DNA of 64,000 nucleotides from Ferroacidibacillus organovorans (GCF_001642725.1 NZ_LSUQ01000011.1:1-64000); one strand, 5' to 3'. Positions 34,053 through 44,062 are shown, numbered from the stretch's first letter. Translations and numbers: made by a program. Notes: generated by a model not told the origin, from the sequence alone.

Positions 34053-35033
34053 ATGATTCGAGTGGCTATGATGAGCAAGTGGCACGTTCACGCGACCGAT
34101 TATCTACGCGAGGCGAACGCCCATCCTGAAGTTGAAGTCGCCGCCGTGTGGGACGAAGACCCTGCCCGCGGGCGCGCCTTTGCGCGCGAGATCGGTGTAC
34201 CTTTTTATGATTCTACGTCTTCACTCTACCGCGAGGCAGCTATTGACGGAGTCATCGTCGATACGCCGACAAACATGCACCCTCAGATCATCGCGGAAGC
34301 GATCCAGAATAAGAAGCACGTTTTTAGCGAGAAGGTGCTCGCGCTCAACGCGAGTGACGCGATTCATTTGACTGACCTTGCCCATACGTCAGGTGTTCAT
34401 CTGATGCTTTCCCTGTCTCGTCTCTGCGCGCCATACACCGTGTATGCCGAGTCCCTACTGCAGGAAGAAGCGCTCGGACGCGTCACGTCGTTTCGCTGCC
34501 GCGTCGCGCATGATGGCTCTGTGCCAACCGATGAACATGCACAAGGCTGGCTGCCCGCCCACTTCTACGATCCGATCACGTGTGGAGGCGGCGCACTGAT
34601 TGACCTTGGCGCACATCCCATCTATCTCTCAAACCGCCTCGCAGGTCCTGTACGCGCACTCTCGGCGCGTCTTGAAGCGACGCTTGGTCACGAGGTCGAT
34701 GACAATGCGACCGTAATGATTGAGTACGCGTCAGGCGCGCTCGGTCTCCTTGAGAGCAGCTTCGTCTCGGGAGGCAGCCCCTTTCTTATGGAAATTCACG
34801 GGACGAAGGGTTCCCTGCTGATCGAGAATGAGTCAGCGCGCGTGCGCTTTGGGCGTGGGCCACTTGTTGCAGTGAACCTTCCTCCTGAGCGACGCAGCGC
34901 GATGACGCAGTGGGTGGATGCGATTCTGCGCGACACGGCTCCCGAGATCACGCCAGACGACATGATCGAACTGACACGTGTCAATGAACTGGCGCAGCAA
35001 GCGCATCGCGAAGGACGGCGTGTCACACGCTAA
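34053..35033 (+). CDS. Gfo/Idh/MocA family NAD(P)-dependent oxidoreductase
   Basis: Dehydrogenase for sugars, inositols or related compounds. Rossmann part: MIRVAMMSKWHVHATDYL (the glycine loop is atypical), VAAVWDEDPARGRAFA, DGVIVDTPTNMHPQI, and the catalytic Lys in HVFSEKVLALN (usual form EKP). C-terminal domain: GGGALIDLGAHPIYLSNRLAG with the catalytic His region. 326 residues. GGGAGG lies 11 bases before the ATG at 34053. It is alone; the substrate cannot be told. Confidence 0.85.
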   Translation: MIRVAMMSKWHVHATDYLREANAHPEVEVAAVWDEDPARGRAFAREIGVPFYDSTSSLYREAAIDGVIVDTPTNMHPQIIAEAIQNKKHVFSEKVLALNASDAIHLTDLAHTSGVHLMLSLSRLCAPYTVYAESLLQEEALGRVTSFRCRVAHDGSVPTDEHAQGWLPAHFYDPITCGGGALIDLGAHPIYLSNRLAGPVRALSARLEATLGHEVDDNATVMIEYASGALGLLESSFVSGGSPFLMEIHGTKGSLLIENESARVRFGRGPLVAVNLPPERRSAMTQWVDAILRDTAPEITPDDMIELTRVNELAQQAHREGRRVTR

Positions 35034-35137
35034 ATCGGTGCCCGCGGTGTCATTAAGTTGTCATCTTTTAATGTAACACTCAAGGTATAGTAGACACTTT
35101 TTGTCTATGTACCGTATCGACGGGAAGGTGTTCGTAG

Positions 35138-35809
35138 ATGAAGATCCTCATTGTCGAAGATGATCTTCGCATTGCAGCCCTCTTACAACGCGGACTGGAG
35201 CGAAAAGCACACGTTGTGGACGTTACGCACACGATGCACACCGGTTATCAGGCGGCAATTGACGGTCTTTTTGATGTGTTAATCCTTGACATCAAACTTC
35301 CTGACGGCGACGGGATGTCCCTTTGCGAAAAACTACGAAATGTAGGCGTTACGATTCCTATCCTCATGCTGACCGCAAGGGACAGCACCGAAGACAAAAT
35401 TGCAGGGTTTCATCACGGCGCGGATGACTACCTCACGAAACCATTCTCTTTTGAGGAACTCCACGTGAGGTTGATCGCGTTGGCGCGACGTCCTGCTGCG
35501 TACGTTGAAAATCAGGTCTTGCGCTGTGGCCCTCTTGAATTGAACACAGGGAGTGCTGAAGTGCGCAAAGATGGCGTGTTACTTGAACTATCACGAAAAG
35601 AATTTTCACTTTTGGAACTCCTCATGCGAAACGCGGGACAAGTCATGAGCCGCCAACTCATCCTCGAAAAACTCTGGGGATCCGATTTTGAACCGGAGGC
35701 CAATGTCGTGGAGGCCATCGTCGCGCGTTTGCGCGCAAAGTTGGATGCGCCAAAGTCCGCACCGCTCATACGCACTGTGCGCGGGATCGGTTATAAAGTC
35801 GATCGATGA
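35138..35809 (+). CDS. OmpR-type response regulator
   Basis: Receiver domain: acidic pair in ILIVEDDLRI, phospho-Asp in VLILDIKLPDGDG, Thr in ILMLTARDS, Lys in YLTKPFSFEE. Winged-helix output domain: LSRKEFSLLELLMRNAGQV, EANVVEAIVARLRAKLD, IRTVRGIGYKV. 223 residues, close to the QseB/CusR-type subgroup. The stop overlaps the kinase ATG (ATGA). Two genes on, a secreted PepSY-like protein is encoded and may be a target or signal partner (inference). Confidence 0.93.
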   Translation: MKILIVEDDLRIAALLQRGLERKAHVVDVTHTMHTGYQAAIDGLFDVLILDIKLPDGDGMSLCEKLRNVGVTIPILMLTARDSTEDKIAGFHHGADDYLTKPFSFEELHVRLIALARRPAAYVENQVLRCGPLELNTGSAEVRKDGVLLELSRKEFSLLELLMRNAGQVMSRQLILEKLWGSDFEPEANVVEAIVARLRAKLDAPKSAPLIRTVRGIGYKVDR

Positions 35810-37125
35810 AAAATCAATTTACACAGTCTGAGCGTCGCATCTTGTCCCGCATTCTATTCAATGTTTCAGCCTGGCATCTCGTCGCGTTTCTTGTCTTTGA
35901 ATTCGTTTTGATCATTGGAACCTATTACTATGTACAAAATCGAACGATGTCCTACGCGTACCAAGCGGTGCGTGAAGAATGGGAACAAAAGTTACACGGA
36001 ATGGTCGAAACGGCAAACGCTTCGACTCCTTCCTTTCGCAACGCAAAAGTGGACATCGAGCCCGAACCTGTCGCAACGTGGATTTTTTCTAAAGAAGGGT
36101 TTCCTTTATCTGAAGACCTTACCTTGATTGGCGTCACGGGAAACATTGCGCCGCTCATGGAGGTTTATGCGCGCGCCTACACACCGCACACCTTCACACA
36201 GTGGAGCACCACAACGCTGAATAAGCAGCCCCTGCTCATTGGCACGCGCGACATAGGGAAAGCAGGCGCATTTCTCGTCAGCGCATACTCCCTCTCAGAA
36301 ATTGTGCACACCCTTCACGCCCTCGTCGCAGTCGATTTTACACTCGCGCTCGCCAGTTTGTTGATCATCCTGCCGATCACGTACGGTTTGGCAACGCATT
36401 CCCTCAAACCGATTCGCCTCGCCATGCTGCGCCAACGCCATTTCGTCAATGACGCGGCGCATGAACTGAGGACTCCAATGACGCTATTACGCGGTATCCT
36501 CGAACTTGAAAAAGAGAGCAACGATCCCGAAGCGATGCGCACCGCGATTGAAGAAGGATTGCGCGAAGTCGACTATCTCTCACGAATCATCGGCGATCTC
36601 TCCACACTCGCGCGCGTTGGTTCAAATCAACCGACACTAAAATTCGAACCGTTGGAGCTTGGTAAACTTGTTGACGAAGTCGTCTACGCATTGAGCGTTT
36701 TTGCCGAAGAGAATCACGTCAGCGTTTTGGTCGACGCCGGAGGGGAGGCGTGGACGCTCTATAGCGACCGCGTCCAGTTGCGACAACTGCTTACCATTTT
36801 GATTGAAAATGCGATTAAATACAGCCGTCACGATGGTCGCGTCAAGATTCGAATCGGAAGAAAGCGAAATGATCTCTTCATCGACGTGATGGACGACGGC
36901 ATCGGTATCCCTAAAGAAGACTTGCCCCGCGTGTTCGACCGATTCTACCGTTCAAAAGGCGCGGAACAGCACGCAATCGGAAGCGGCATCGGCCTCTCCA
37001 TCGCAGCGTGGATCGTCAGCCTTCTAAAAGGAACCATTGCGGTTTCTAGCATTGAGGGAAAAGGTACAACGTTTCATGTCACACTTCCCTGGCGGTCGAT
37101 TCGGCGCGGCTTTCACTCTACCTGA
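35806..37125 (+). CDS. Membrane sensor histidine kinase
   Basis: 439 residues: first helix near 24-43 (LVAFLVFEFVLIIGTYYYV), an external sensor region of about 125 residues, second helix near 178-198 (FTLALASLLIILPITYGLA), then HFVNDAAHELRTPMTLLRG with the phospho-His, and an ATPase domain with LIENAIKYSRHDG, MDDGIGIPKED and GIGLSIAAWIV. No HAMP domain is obvious; the second helix is followed almost directly by the H box. Coupled to the response regulator by ATGA. Confidence 0.92.
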   Translation: MKNQFTQSERRILSRILFNVSAWHLVAFLVFEFVLIIGTYYYVQNRTMSYAYQAVREEWEQKLHGMVETANASTPSFRNAKVDIEPEPVATWIFSKEGFPLSEDLTLIGVTGNIAPLMEVYARAYTPHTFTQWSTTTLNKQPLLIGTRDIGKAGAFLVSAYSLSEIVHTLHALVAVDFTLALASLLIILPITYGLATHSLKPIRLAMLRQRHFVNDAAHELRTPMTLLRGILELEKESNDPEAMRTAIEEGLREVDYLSRIIGDLSTLARVGSNQPTLKFEPLELGKLVDEVVYALSVFAEENHVSVLVDAGGEAWTLYSDRVQLRQLLTILIENAIKYSRHDGRVKIRIGRKRNDLFIDVMDDGIGIPKEDLPRVFDRFYRSKGAEQHAIGSGIGLSIAAWIVSLLKGTIAVSSIEGKGTTFHVTLPWRSIRRGFHST

Positions 37126-37256
37126 ACGACGTGGAGTGTCGCTGCTCCGCGATTCGACGTGTATAGAATGTGAAAAAGTGGACCATCCTGTCATGATATG
37201 ATCATAGAAACCCTCTACGATACAGCTATACCAAGATTCAAGGAGGAACATGAACC

Positions 37257-37664
37257 ATGACAAACATGATGACACGCATGAATCGCGGCATGATCGCCTT
37301 GCTGATTGCTATTCTATCGTTTGTAGCTGGACAGCAATTCACTTCGTCACACGCAGCCTATCAATATGAAGCACGCGAAGTTTCCACCACAGGATCGAGC
37401 ACGTCAACCGCACCGAGCACGCCGGTCCCCGTGATTACGACAAAAACGTCAACCTACAAACCGCCTTTGGCGGAGCGCATCAATCTCGCTGACACCGCCG
37501 CTCTTGACGCAGTACCAGGCGCAAAAGTCCACTCGATCACAGCGACTACGCTGAATGGTCAGCCTGTGTGGCAAGTCGTTCTCACAAAGGCAAAGACACA
37601 GCAGGTCGAAGTGACATTGACACGTCCTGGCAATCACATTTTGCAGATCAAACCGATTGCGTAG
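37257..37664 (+). CDS. Exported PepSY-like protein
   Basis: 135 residues: a signal peptide or anchor (MNRGMIALLIAILSFVAGQQ), a Ser/Thr/Pro-rich linker (STTGSSTSTAPSTPVPV), and a C-terminal domain with the PepSY pattern (AALDAVPGAKVHSITATTLN, GQPVWQVVLTK, GNHILQIKPIA). PepSY domains are thought to inhibit proteases or sit beside two-component systems. AAGGAGG lies upstream of the ATG at 37257 at long spacing; another ATG seven bases up is out of frame. Follows the two-component pair. Confidence 0.75.
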   Translation: MTNMMTRMNRGMIALLIAILSFVAGQQFTSSHAAYQYEAREVSTTGSSTSTAPSTPVPVITTKTSTYKPPLAERINLADTAALDAVPGAKVHSITATTLNGQPVWQVVLTKAKTQQVEVTLTRPGNHILQIKPIA

Positions 37665-37702
37665 TACCCTATAGAGCCCGCCCATGTCGGGTGCACCACC
37701 CC

Positions 37703-37733
37703 AAGAGCCCCTATTCTAGAATAGGGGCTCTTT
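37703..37733. terminator. Bidirectional intrinsic terminator
   Basis: A 30-base perfect palindrome (37703-37717 with 37718-37732), with an A pair on the left and TTT on the right, between convergent genes. Confidence 0.85.
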
Positions 37734-37749
37734 CATTCGTCTCAGCAGA

Positions 37750-38751
37750 TTAAATTTGTTCAATCAGCGCGGCTGCCAGCAGCTCAAACGAGCGCACCCG
37801 GTGTTCGAACTCTGCCGTTGTCGTCACGGCCATCACCTCATCGACGCCATAGTCCGCCGCGAGTTGATGGAACTGCTGTTTCACTGTGGCCTGACTCCCC
37901 ACGATCATGCGTTTACGGTTCTCACGAAGCAGCGCTTGTTCGTACATCGTATAAGGATACGCCAGTGCATCTTTGACCGCTGGCGTCGCGTCCGCCCGCT
38001 TGCCACTCGCGAGCAACACGAGCGCAAGATCAAGGCTCGCCGCAATCCGCTCTGCCTCTGCGTCTGTATCCGCGCATACCGTGAAAATCGCCACTCCTGC
38101 TCTTGGCGTGAGGAGCGCGGCGGAAGGTTTGAATTCAGCCCGATACGCCTGAACTGCCTCCACGCCCCCCTCACCGTTTATGAAGTGGGCAAACATAAAC
38201 GCCGTTCCTTTCGCAGCGGCCGTGCGCGCGCTCACGTCGCTTGAACCGAGTAGCCACATCTCAGGCGCCGTTTTGATTCGCGGTGTCGCGCGAAGTCCCG
38301 CAAAGCGATGTCCCTCTGGCAGAGCGTCGGTCAGATACGCGCGCAGGTCATCCACTTGCTGGCTATACGAGGGTTCTCGTGTCCGCCCCTCTTGGAGCGC
38401 CCGTGTAGAGATTGGCATGCCACCTGGCGCACGCCCGAGTCCGATGTCGATGCGTTCTGGATAGAGCGCCTCAAGCATGCGGAAATTTTCCGCTACCTTA
38501 TACGCACTGTAGTGAGGAAGCATGACACCACCAGAGCCGAGCCGGATCGTCGATGTTCTTGCACCGAGATGAGCGAGAAGAACCTCCGGCGTTGAGCCTG
38601 CCAAGGATGACGCGTCGTGGTGCTCCGACACCCAGAATCGAGTGTATCCGAGCCGCTCTGCCAACTCAGCGATCTTCGCAGTTTGCGCGAGCGCAGTGTG
38701 CGCGTCACTTCCTTGCGCGATCGGCGATTGATCCAGGATGCTAAGCCGCAC
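37750..38751 (-). CDS. LLM-class flavin-dependent monooxygenase
   Basis: Bacterial luciferase-like TIM barrel using reduced FMN. Typical blocks: RLSILDQSPIAQG at the start, AERLGYTRFWVSEHHDASSLAGS, RLGSGGVMLPHYSAYKVAE, LYPERIDIGLGRAPGG, ELWLLGSS-type EMWLLGSSDVSAR and FAHFINGEGG. This pattern is that of the MsnO8/YvbT-type subgroup; the substrate is unknown. Start GTG 38751 follows AGGAGTG at eight bases; longer starts to 38787 are open but not supported. 333 residues. Confidence 0.88.
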   Translation of the reverse strand: MRLSILDQSPIAQGSDAHTALAQTAKIAELAERLGYTRFWVSEHHDASSLAGSTPEVLLAHLGARTSTIRLGSGGVMLPHYSAYKVAENFRMLEALYPERIDIGLGRAPGGMPISTRALQEGRTREPSYSQQVDDLRAYLTDALPEGHRFAGLRATPRIKTAPEMWLLGSSDVSARTAAAKGTAFMFAHFINGEGGVEAVQAYRAEFKPSAALLTPRAGVAIFTVCADTDAEAERIAASLDLALVLLASGKRADATPAVKDALAYPYTMYEQALLRENRKRMIVGSQATVKQQFHQLAADYGVDEVMAVTTTAEFEHRVRSFELLAAALIEQI

Positions 38752-38805
38752 TTCAATCACTCCTAAAAATCTTAGCCAATGCGCCACCTAGGCGCATCAT
38801 GACAC

Positions 38806-39198
38806 CTATTTGGCCTGTTCAATCGCTTGAATCAGCGTGCTTTCCACACCCTGCGCGATTTCGTTCAAGGACGCCACTCCGACAACATCCATCAATGCAG
38901 TCGGTTTAGGCAATCCGATCTGCGTTTTTCCATCCACTTCATAAACAACAATTTTACACGGAAGAAAATAACCTACAAGCGGCGTTTCAGAAAGCACTTT
39001 CTTCGCTTCGTGCGGGTTGCATACCTCAAGCACTCGATACGGCATGTCAAGCGGAACGCCTTTTTCTTCAAGCTTCGCGCGAAGGTCGAGCTTCCAGAGC
39101 ACGCCAAATTTATGTTCCTTTAAAGCGGCTTCCAATGCTTCAACCGCTTCGTCCACCGACTTATTCGTGGTTACAGAATAGTGAAATGACGTCATCAT
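38806..39198 (-). CDS. DUF302 family protein
   Basis: 130 residues with the DUF302 fold: FHYSVTTNKSVDEAVEALEA, LRAKLEEKGVPLDMPYRVLEV (in part), CNPHEAKKVLSETPLVGYFLPCKIVVYE. The family is found near sulfur and thiol stress genes; the neighbour at 39.3 kb is a rhodanese/metallo-beta-lactamase protein, in line with this. Two cysteines (VCNP, LPCK) are in the usual places. GGGGGAAGA precedes the ATG pair at 39198/39195. Confidence 0.85.
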   Translation of the reverse strand: MMTSFHYSVTTNKSVDEAVEALEAALKEHKFGVLWKLDLRAKLEEKGVPLDMPYRVLEVCNPHEAKKVLSETPLVGYFLPCKIVVYEVDGKTQIGLPKPTALMDVVGVASLNEIAQGVESTLIQAIEQAK

Positions 39199-39244
39199 TC
39201 TTCCCCCTATCGTAGATACCGCCTGCTAACCTCTACATTTTACC

Positions 39245-39302
39245 AAAAACCCGTACGCGTGATACGTCTTTTGATAGACGCGTCACGAGCACGGGTTTTT
39301 TT
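39245..39302. terminator. Intrinsic terminator between the rhodanese-MBL and DUF302 genes
   Basis: AAAAACCCGT near 39245 pairs with ACGGGTTTTTTT near 39291-39302, with inner complementarity (acgcgtgatacgtc region). It works on both strands. Confidence 0.75.
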
Positions 39303-39317
39303 ACCCCTGTACGTGTA

Positions 39318-40472
39318 TTATCCGTGAACAGCGCAGCGGTTTGGACCAATCTCCATCTCACGCTGCTCATCTTCACCTGGCTGCAATTTGCCCATGTTTG
39401 TCAGCCGAATTTCTTGATAGGCATTCGGTTGCGGTGGAAGATTTTCCGTCACCAGTTTATGGAAAATTTTCTCATCCGACACGAGAAGTCCCGAGTTTGT
39501 CGCGTACAATTGTCCAAGATTGGCGCAGACGCATCCATTCTCATTCATTTCATCACCGTGTGCATAATGCGCCGGAAGCAACGTCAAGTTTGCAGATAGC
39601 CCTTGGTACGTTTCATAGAGGGATTTCCGCAAATCGGCTGCCCAATCACCCGCCGCACCCGCGAGATCCGGTCTGCCAATCGATTGGACAAACAGGATAT
39701 CCCCGGAGAGTAGATAAGCGTCGTCAACGATCAGCGATGTACTGCCGATCGTGTGTCCTGGCGAATAAAGTGCAGAAATTTTAACTTCTGTCAAACCGAC
39801 GGTGATGACCTCGCCATCTTCCAGCGGATGATAAGAAAATTGTGCATCCGTCGCATCTTTTGGAGGAAGCCAATACGTCGCGCCGAGTTTCTCAGCGAGC
39901 ACTCTGCCGCCAGAAATGTGATCCGCGTGCAAGTGAGTGTCGAGCGTATGCTTGATCGTGACGCCGAGTTCTTTTGCAAACGACTCATACACATCGGTCA
40001 TGCGTGCTGTGTCCACAATCGCCGCTTCCCCATCCGATACGATCATGTAAGAGAGGCAGCCTTTGCCAACGCGCACGAATTGGTACAAAGCGCCATTTTC
40101 CGCGAGATTCCCAACTTTTACGGGGCGCAGATACTCGCTCCACGTTTTCATACCGCCCGCGAGGTATGTGACATTGTCACGCCCTGCCTCAATAAGTTGT
40201 TCTGCCACAAATTGAGAAGAACCCTCTTTGGCACAAACGACGAGAACAGGTTGGTCGCTTGGCAGTTGCTCAAGCGCAGCCTCGACACCGTCGAGCAGAT
40301 CAAAATATGGAATGTTGACGCTCGTCACGGCTGGACCTTCAATCTTCCAATCCGCGAATGCATCTTCGTTGCGAACGTCCAGAATCCATAGCGGCTCTTT
40401 GCGAAGCACTTTTTCAAATACTTCAGCCGAGGTCTGTGTTGACGCGTTCGTCTCTACTGTCATTTCCGACAC
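39318..40472 (-). CDS. Rhodanese - metallo-beta-lactamase fusion (YrkH-like persulfide/sulfur hydrolase)
   Basis: 384 residues. N-terminal rhodanese domain: [19 protein letters not shown] and the active-site loop [12 protein letters not shown] with the persulfide Cys. C-terminal metallo-beta-lactamase domain: [48 protein letters not shown] and [11 protein letters not shown]. This order matches B. subtilis YrkH and relates to ETHE1/CstB persulfide dioxygenases of the sulfide stress response. GTG 40472 is used, since GGGGGGAACAGT lies just before it; ATG 40463 is possible. The long open frame further upstream overlaps the MFS pseudogene and is not coding. Confidence 0.88.
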   Translation of the reverse strand: MSEMTVETNASTQTSAEVFEKVLRKEPLWILDVRNEDAFADWKIEGPAVTSVNIPYFDLLDGVEAALEQLPSDQPVLVVCAKEGSSQFVAEQLIEAGRDNVTYLAGGMKTWSEYLRPVKVGNLAENGALYQFVRVGKGCLSYMIVSDGEAAIVDTARMTDVYESFAKELGVTIKHTLDTHLHADHISGGRVLAEKLGATYWLPPKDATDAQFSYHPLEDGEVITVGLTEVKISALYSPGHTIGSTSLIVDDAYLLSGDILFVQSIGRPDLAGAAGDWAADLRKSLYETYQGLSANLTLLPAHYAHGDEMNENGCVCANLGQLYATNSGLLVSDEKIFHKLVTENLPPQPNAYQEIRLTNMGKLQPGEDEQREMEIGPNRCAVHG

Positions 40473-40552
40473 ACTGTTCCCCCCTATCATATACGGTATG
40501 GGGTATATATTAATCGGAAGGAGTCGTCGAGTCAATACCCTTAGGCGTATCT

Positions 40553-41799
40553 CTAAATCGATGCGCGATGCGGATTCATCGCCGTATCCTTCATCATAAC
40601 CAGTGCAAAACCGGTGACTAATGAGGTAAATGCCATGAAAGAACCTGCCCAAAATCCGATCGTTCGCGCCGGAACTACGACGAGCAAAAATCCGGTCGCC
40701 AGCATGGAAAGAGAAATCACGACACTCGAGATTGTCCCGAGCAGCGAAAAAATTCTCCCGTGAAACACAGTCGGCGCCTCTCTCATCAAAAGCGTGGTCG
40801 TCACGGCGTTGCCAATCCCTGCGCTCATCGTCGCAAAAGACAAAAAGAGGGCTGCTCCCCACAGCACAGGCGACAGACTAACCGCGACATGGCAAATTCC
40901 CTCGAAGAGATACGCTGCGGCCGTGATGATCCGAAGCCTCTTTACAAGGCGCGATGCGATGAACCCACTTGCCAAAAACCCTATACCGAGCGCGCCATAG
41001 AGAACTCCGACACCCCAGTTTCCACTGCGAAAACCTGATATCCGTAGACACTGAGAAGCGTATTGACGGCACCCCCGCCAATTGCCCAGAGAATCGCTTG
41101 CACGCTGACGAGTTGAATGAGCCTCGACTGACGAAAGACAAACCAAAACGAGTGCGAGGATGCTTGAGAATGGGTTCGCTGCCGTTTTTTCTCTAGCCCC
41201 TCAAAACTACCGCGACCACGGTTGGGTGAGCTTGGCAGGTTGATAGACCCGCAGATGAATCCTGATGCTAAAAACGAAACAGCGTTGATGGCAAACGCCG
41301 TGTCAAAACCGAAGCGCGCGCTGATGAGTCCGCCGAGTCCCGCACCGAACGCCATGACAAGGCCGCCGAGCGATTGTTCGAGCGCATTGGCGACTGCGAG
41401 ATGCTGCGGGTGTACCAGTTGTGGAATCACGGCGGTTCGCGCTGGAGAAAAAAGCGCCGAGAAGACGACGAGACCCGCGGTCGCCACATAGGCGATCCAG
41501 ACTTGTGACACAGAGTTTACAAGTAGCAAGGACAGCGCAATAAAAAAACGGGAAAAGTCTGCGAATACAAGGATCGTTTTACGATGCAACCGGTCAGCCA
41601 AAATTCCGCCAAGTGGTCCCATGACAAGGTATGGAAACGTGCGCACTGCCAAAGCAACGCCAACGGACAGACTCGATCCTGTAAGATGAAGGAGGAGGCT
41701 GAGAAGTGCCACACTGTTGAACCAGTCACCGATTCCGCTCAACAGACTCGCAAAAAGCAACCGCCGATATGCAGGCTCGGCGCGAAGGAGGTTCATCAT
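40553..41799 (-). pseudogene. MFS transporter broken by one frameshift
   Basis: The first part (41799 to about 41030) encodes the N-terminal half of an EntS-like MFS exporter (LLFASLLSGIGDWFNSVALL, GGILADRLHRKTILVFAD). The reading frame then continues as VETGVSEFSMARSV to a stop at 40981, whereas the neighbouring frame carries the true continuation (GNWGVGVLYGALGIGFLASG to the end at 40553). The junction is at about 41022-41032, consistent with loss of one base. No slippery heptamer is present, so it is read as a mutation or sequencing error, not programmed frameshifting. Confidence 0.8.
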
Positions 41800-41905
41800 C
41801 TTCCTTATGATCCATCACACCCTCAAGTCGATTCGAGCCGACACACATCATTTCTATATTGCGTGAAATATTAGTATAATAGTGGTTGTCGAGGAGGGAA
41901 GAAGT

Positions 41906-42220
41906 GTGAGCAAGCCTGTGTACTGCAACCGATGCACCAACACCATTGAGTACCGAGAGGATTTAATCATTTGCTTCAACTTCATTAAGTTGTCCGTGTA
42001 TCACAATGAATGCTATTCTGAAGAGCTAAAAGGCGTATCAGGATTGTTTTTAAACAATCCCATAAACTCGCTTTCATGGACGCTTGCCGCTTTTATCTTG
42101 TTGCCTCTCACCCTATTCTTCAGCTTCATATCTCATCAATGGATTTTAATGGCACTCCCTCTCATCGTACTCTTTATCAGGTATCTTTCATGGTACCTAT
42201 TTGAAAAAAACCTTTCATAG
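41906..42220 (+). CDS. Small protein with zinc-ribbon-like start and two membrane helices
   Basis: 104 residues: MSKPVYCNRCTNTIEYREDLI with a C-x2-C pair, followed by YHNECYSEELKG which could complete a zinc site (His and Cys), then two hydrophobic helices (LAAFILLPLTLFFSF and WILMALPLIVLFIRYLSWY). Start GTG 41906 has GAGGAGGGAA close ahead. No family recognised; AT-richer than its neighbours. It precedes the ABC exporter operon on the same strand. Confidence 0.65.
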   Translation: MSKPVYCNRCTNTIEYREDLIICFNFIKLSVYHNECYSEELKGVSGLFLNNPINSLSWTLAAFILLPLTLFFSFISHQWILMALPLIVLFIRYLSWYLFEKNLS

Positions 42221-42278
42221 TTTGTCATATCCATACGCACACGCACGCCTCGAAAGATCGCGCAGATTGCAGTAGAAT

Positions 42279-42303
42279 GGTTGAAGGATCCATTCCTTTA
42301 ACC
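42279..42303 (+). promoter_or_regulatory. Leader hairpin before the ABC exporter operon
   Basis: GGTTGAAGGA (42279-42288) pairs with TTCCTTTAACC (42293-42303) with one wobble. It ends a few bases before the ribosome site CAGGAG, so it may limit translation of the first ABC gene. No T run. Confidence 0.35.
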
Positions 42304-42319
42304 CGGCAGGAGACGCGCA

Positions 42320-44062
42320 ATGAAAAAACTTTTTCGTTTTTTGCGGCCATACAGGGTGTCGATTCTCGGCATTCTGGTGCTGATTTTTCTGCAATCCCTA
42401 TCCAGCTTATATCTGCCAAACCTAATGTCAAAGATCGTTGATATCGGCGTCATGACGGGCAACGTGGGCTACATCCTGAAAATTGGGTTGCTCATGCTCT
42501 TGGTCGCGCTCGCGGGTGTCTTTTGTTCTGTCTTTGCAGGACTGCTTTCGGCGATTGCCTCCGCCGGTTTTGGAAGGAACTTGCGGCAGGCAATGTTTGC
42601 CCACATCGAGGAGTTCATGCTTCACGAGTTTGACGAGATCGGTACCTCCTCCCTGACCGTGCGCGCTACAAACGACATCATGCAAGTCCAGCAATTTATC
42701 AATATGCTGCTGCGCATGATGGTGATGGCGCCACTCATGGCGATCGGCGGCATCTTGATGGCCGTCTATACGAATGCGCAACTCTCCTTGATCCTCGTTT
42801 TCATCATGCCTGCGCTGGCCCTTGCGATCTATCTCATTCTGCGAAGAGGGTTCTTCCTTTTTGGCGAAATTCAAGACAAGGTGGATCAGCTCAACCGCGT
42901 GGTGCGCGAAAACCTAATCGGCGTTCGCGTCGTGCGCGCCTTTGACCGAACGGCAGACGAGTTAAAACGCTTCCAGCTTGCGAACCTCGACCTAACCGAT
43001 GTTTCCGCGCGGGCCTTTCAAGTCATGTCTACACTGATGCCTCTCTTGATGCTAATCATCAATCTCTCCACGATCGCCATCCTCTGGTTTGGCGGCATCC
43101 GCGTCAACAACGGCAGCCTGCAGATCGGAAGCCTGATGGCGTTCATCCAATACGTTACACAGATCATGTTCTCCGTCATGATGGTTTCGGCCATGCTGTT
43201 CATGGTTCCACGCGCGCAGGCTTCCGCCAAGCGCATTCAAGAGGTTTTCGACATTCAGCCGCGAATCGGCGACCCGGTGTCCCCGAACCCCACACCTCTG
43301 CCGCCTGCGTCGACGCCAAAAGGGCTTGTGTCGTTTGAGGGCGTCCGCTTTCGCTATCCTGGCGCGGAGAAAGACGTGCTCGAAGACCTGAGCTTCCAGG
43401 CATTCCCGGGGGAGATCACTGCCATTATCGGCGGAACTGGTGCGGGAAAGTCCACGCTTCTCAGTTTGATTCCACGCTTCTTTGATGTGACAGACGGTTG
43501 CATCCGAGTCGATGGCATCGATCTGAGAGAGATGAGCCAGCAGGCCTTGCGTAAAAAGATCGGCATGGTGCCGCAAAAGGCGGTTTTGTTCTCTGGAACG
43601 ATCGCCGAGAACCTGCGCTTTGGACGTGAGGATGCGACAGATGAGGAGATCCGCCACGCGGCAAACGTCGCGCAGGCCAGCGCGTTTATTGACAGCCTCG
43701 AGAGCGGTTACGAAACCATTCTCGCCCAAGGCGGCGCAAACCTGTCGGGCGGTCAAAAGCAGCGGCTCACCATCGCCCGTGCGCTTGTGCGAAGCCCGGA
43801 GATCTACCTTTTTGACGACAGTTTCTCGGCGCTTGACTTCAAGACAGACCTCATGCTGCAAAGGGCGCTGCGCACGGAAGCCAGGCATGCGACGGTCATT
43901 CTAGTCGCCCAACGCGTGATGTCTGTCAAAGACGCCGACCGCATCCTCGTGCTTGATGAGGGGCGCAAGGTAGGCGAAGGAACGCATCGCGAGCTCATGG
44001 AGACGTGCACCGTGTATCAGGAGATTGTCCATTCGCAACTGGCTGAGGGGGAAATTGCGTGA
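42320..44062 (+). CDS. Heterodimeric ABC multidrug exporter, subunit 1 (degenerate ATP site; BmrC-like)
   Basis: Half-transporter of 580 residues: six helices (first MKKLFRFLRPYRVSILGILV), then a nucleotide-binding domain with Walker A GGTGAGKST (about 371), signature LSGGQ (about 474) and Walker B IYLFDDSFSALD. The catalytic Glu after Walker B is Asp (FDD), the mark of the degenerate site in BmrC/BmrD-type heterodimers. Ends with GTGA overlap into subunit 2. Ribosome site CAGGAG before the ATG. Confidence 0.92.
   Translation: MKKLFRFLRPYRVSILGILVLIFLQSLSSLYLPNLMSKIVDIGVMTGNVGYILKIGLLMLLVALAGVFCSVFAGLLSAIASAGFGRNLRQAMFAHIEEFMLHEFDEIGTSSLTVRATNDIMQVQQFINMLLRMMVMAPLMAIGGILMAVYTNAQLSLILVFIMPALALAIYLILRRGFFLFGEIQDKVDQLNRVVRENLIGVRVVRAFDRTADELKRFQLANLDLTDVSARAFQVMSTLMPLLMLIINLSTIAILWFGGIRVNNGSLQIGSLMAFIQYVTQIMFSVMMVSAMLFMVPRAQASAKRIQEVFDIQPRIGDPVSPNPTPLPPASTPKGLVSFEGVRFRYPGAEKDVLEDLSFQAFPGEITAIIGGTGAGKSTLLSLIPRFFDVTDGCIRVDGIDLREMSQQALRKKIGMVPQKAVLFSGTIAENLRFGREDATDEEIRHAANVAQASAFIDSLESGYETILAQGGANLSGGQKQRLTIARALVRSPEIYLFDDSFSALDFKTDLMLQRALRTEARHATVILVAQRVMSVKDADRILVLDEGRKVGEGTHRELMETCTVYQEIVHSQLAEGEIA

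Noticed and set aside
39318-40862. 514-residue protein starting at 40862
   Set aside because: Its first 130 residues are the antisense-frame shadow of the MFS pseudogene; the rhodanese domain and ribosome site support a start at 40472.
41020-41040. Programmed ribosomal frameshift in the MFS gene
   Set aside because: No slippery heptamer or downstream structure of the known type; a one-base loss is simpler.
42277-42445. BmrB-like leader ORF overlapping the first ABC gene
   Set aside because: A frame of about 55 codons starts at ATG 42277, but it lacks a good ribosome site, runs deep into the ABC gene and its codons follow the shadow of that gene. Only the hairpin was kept as a weak feature.
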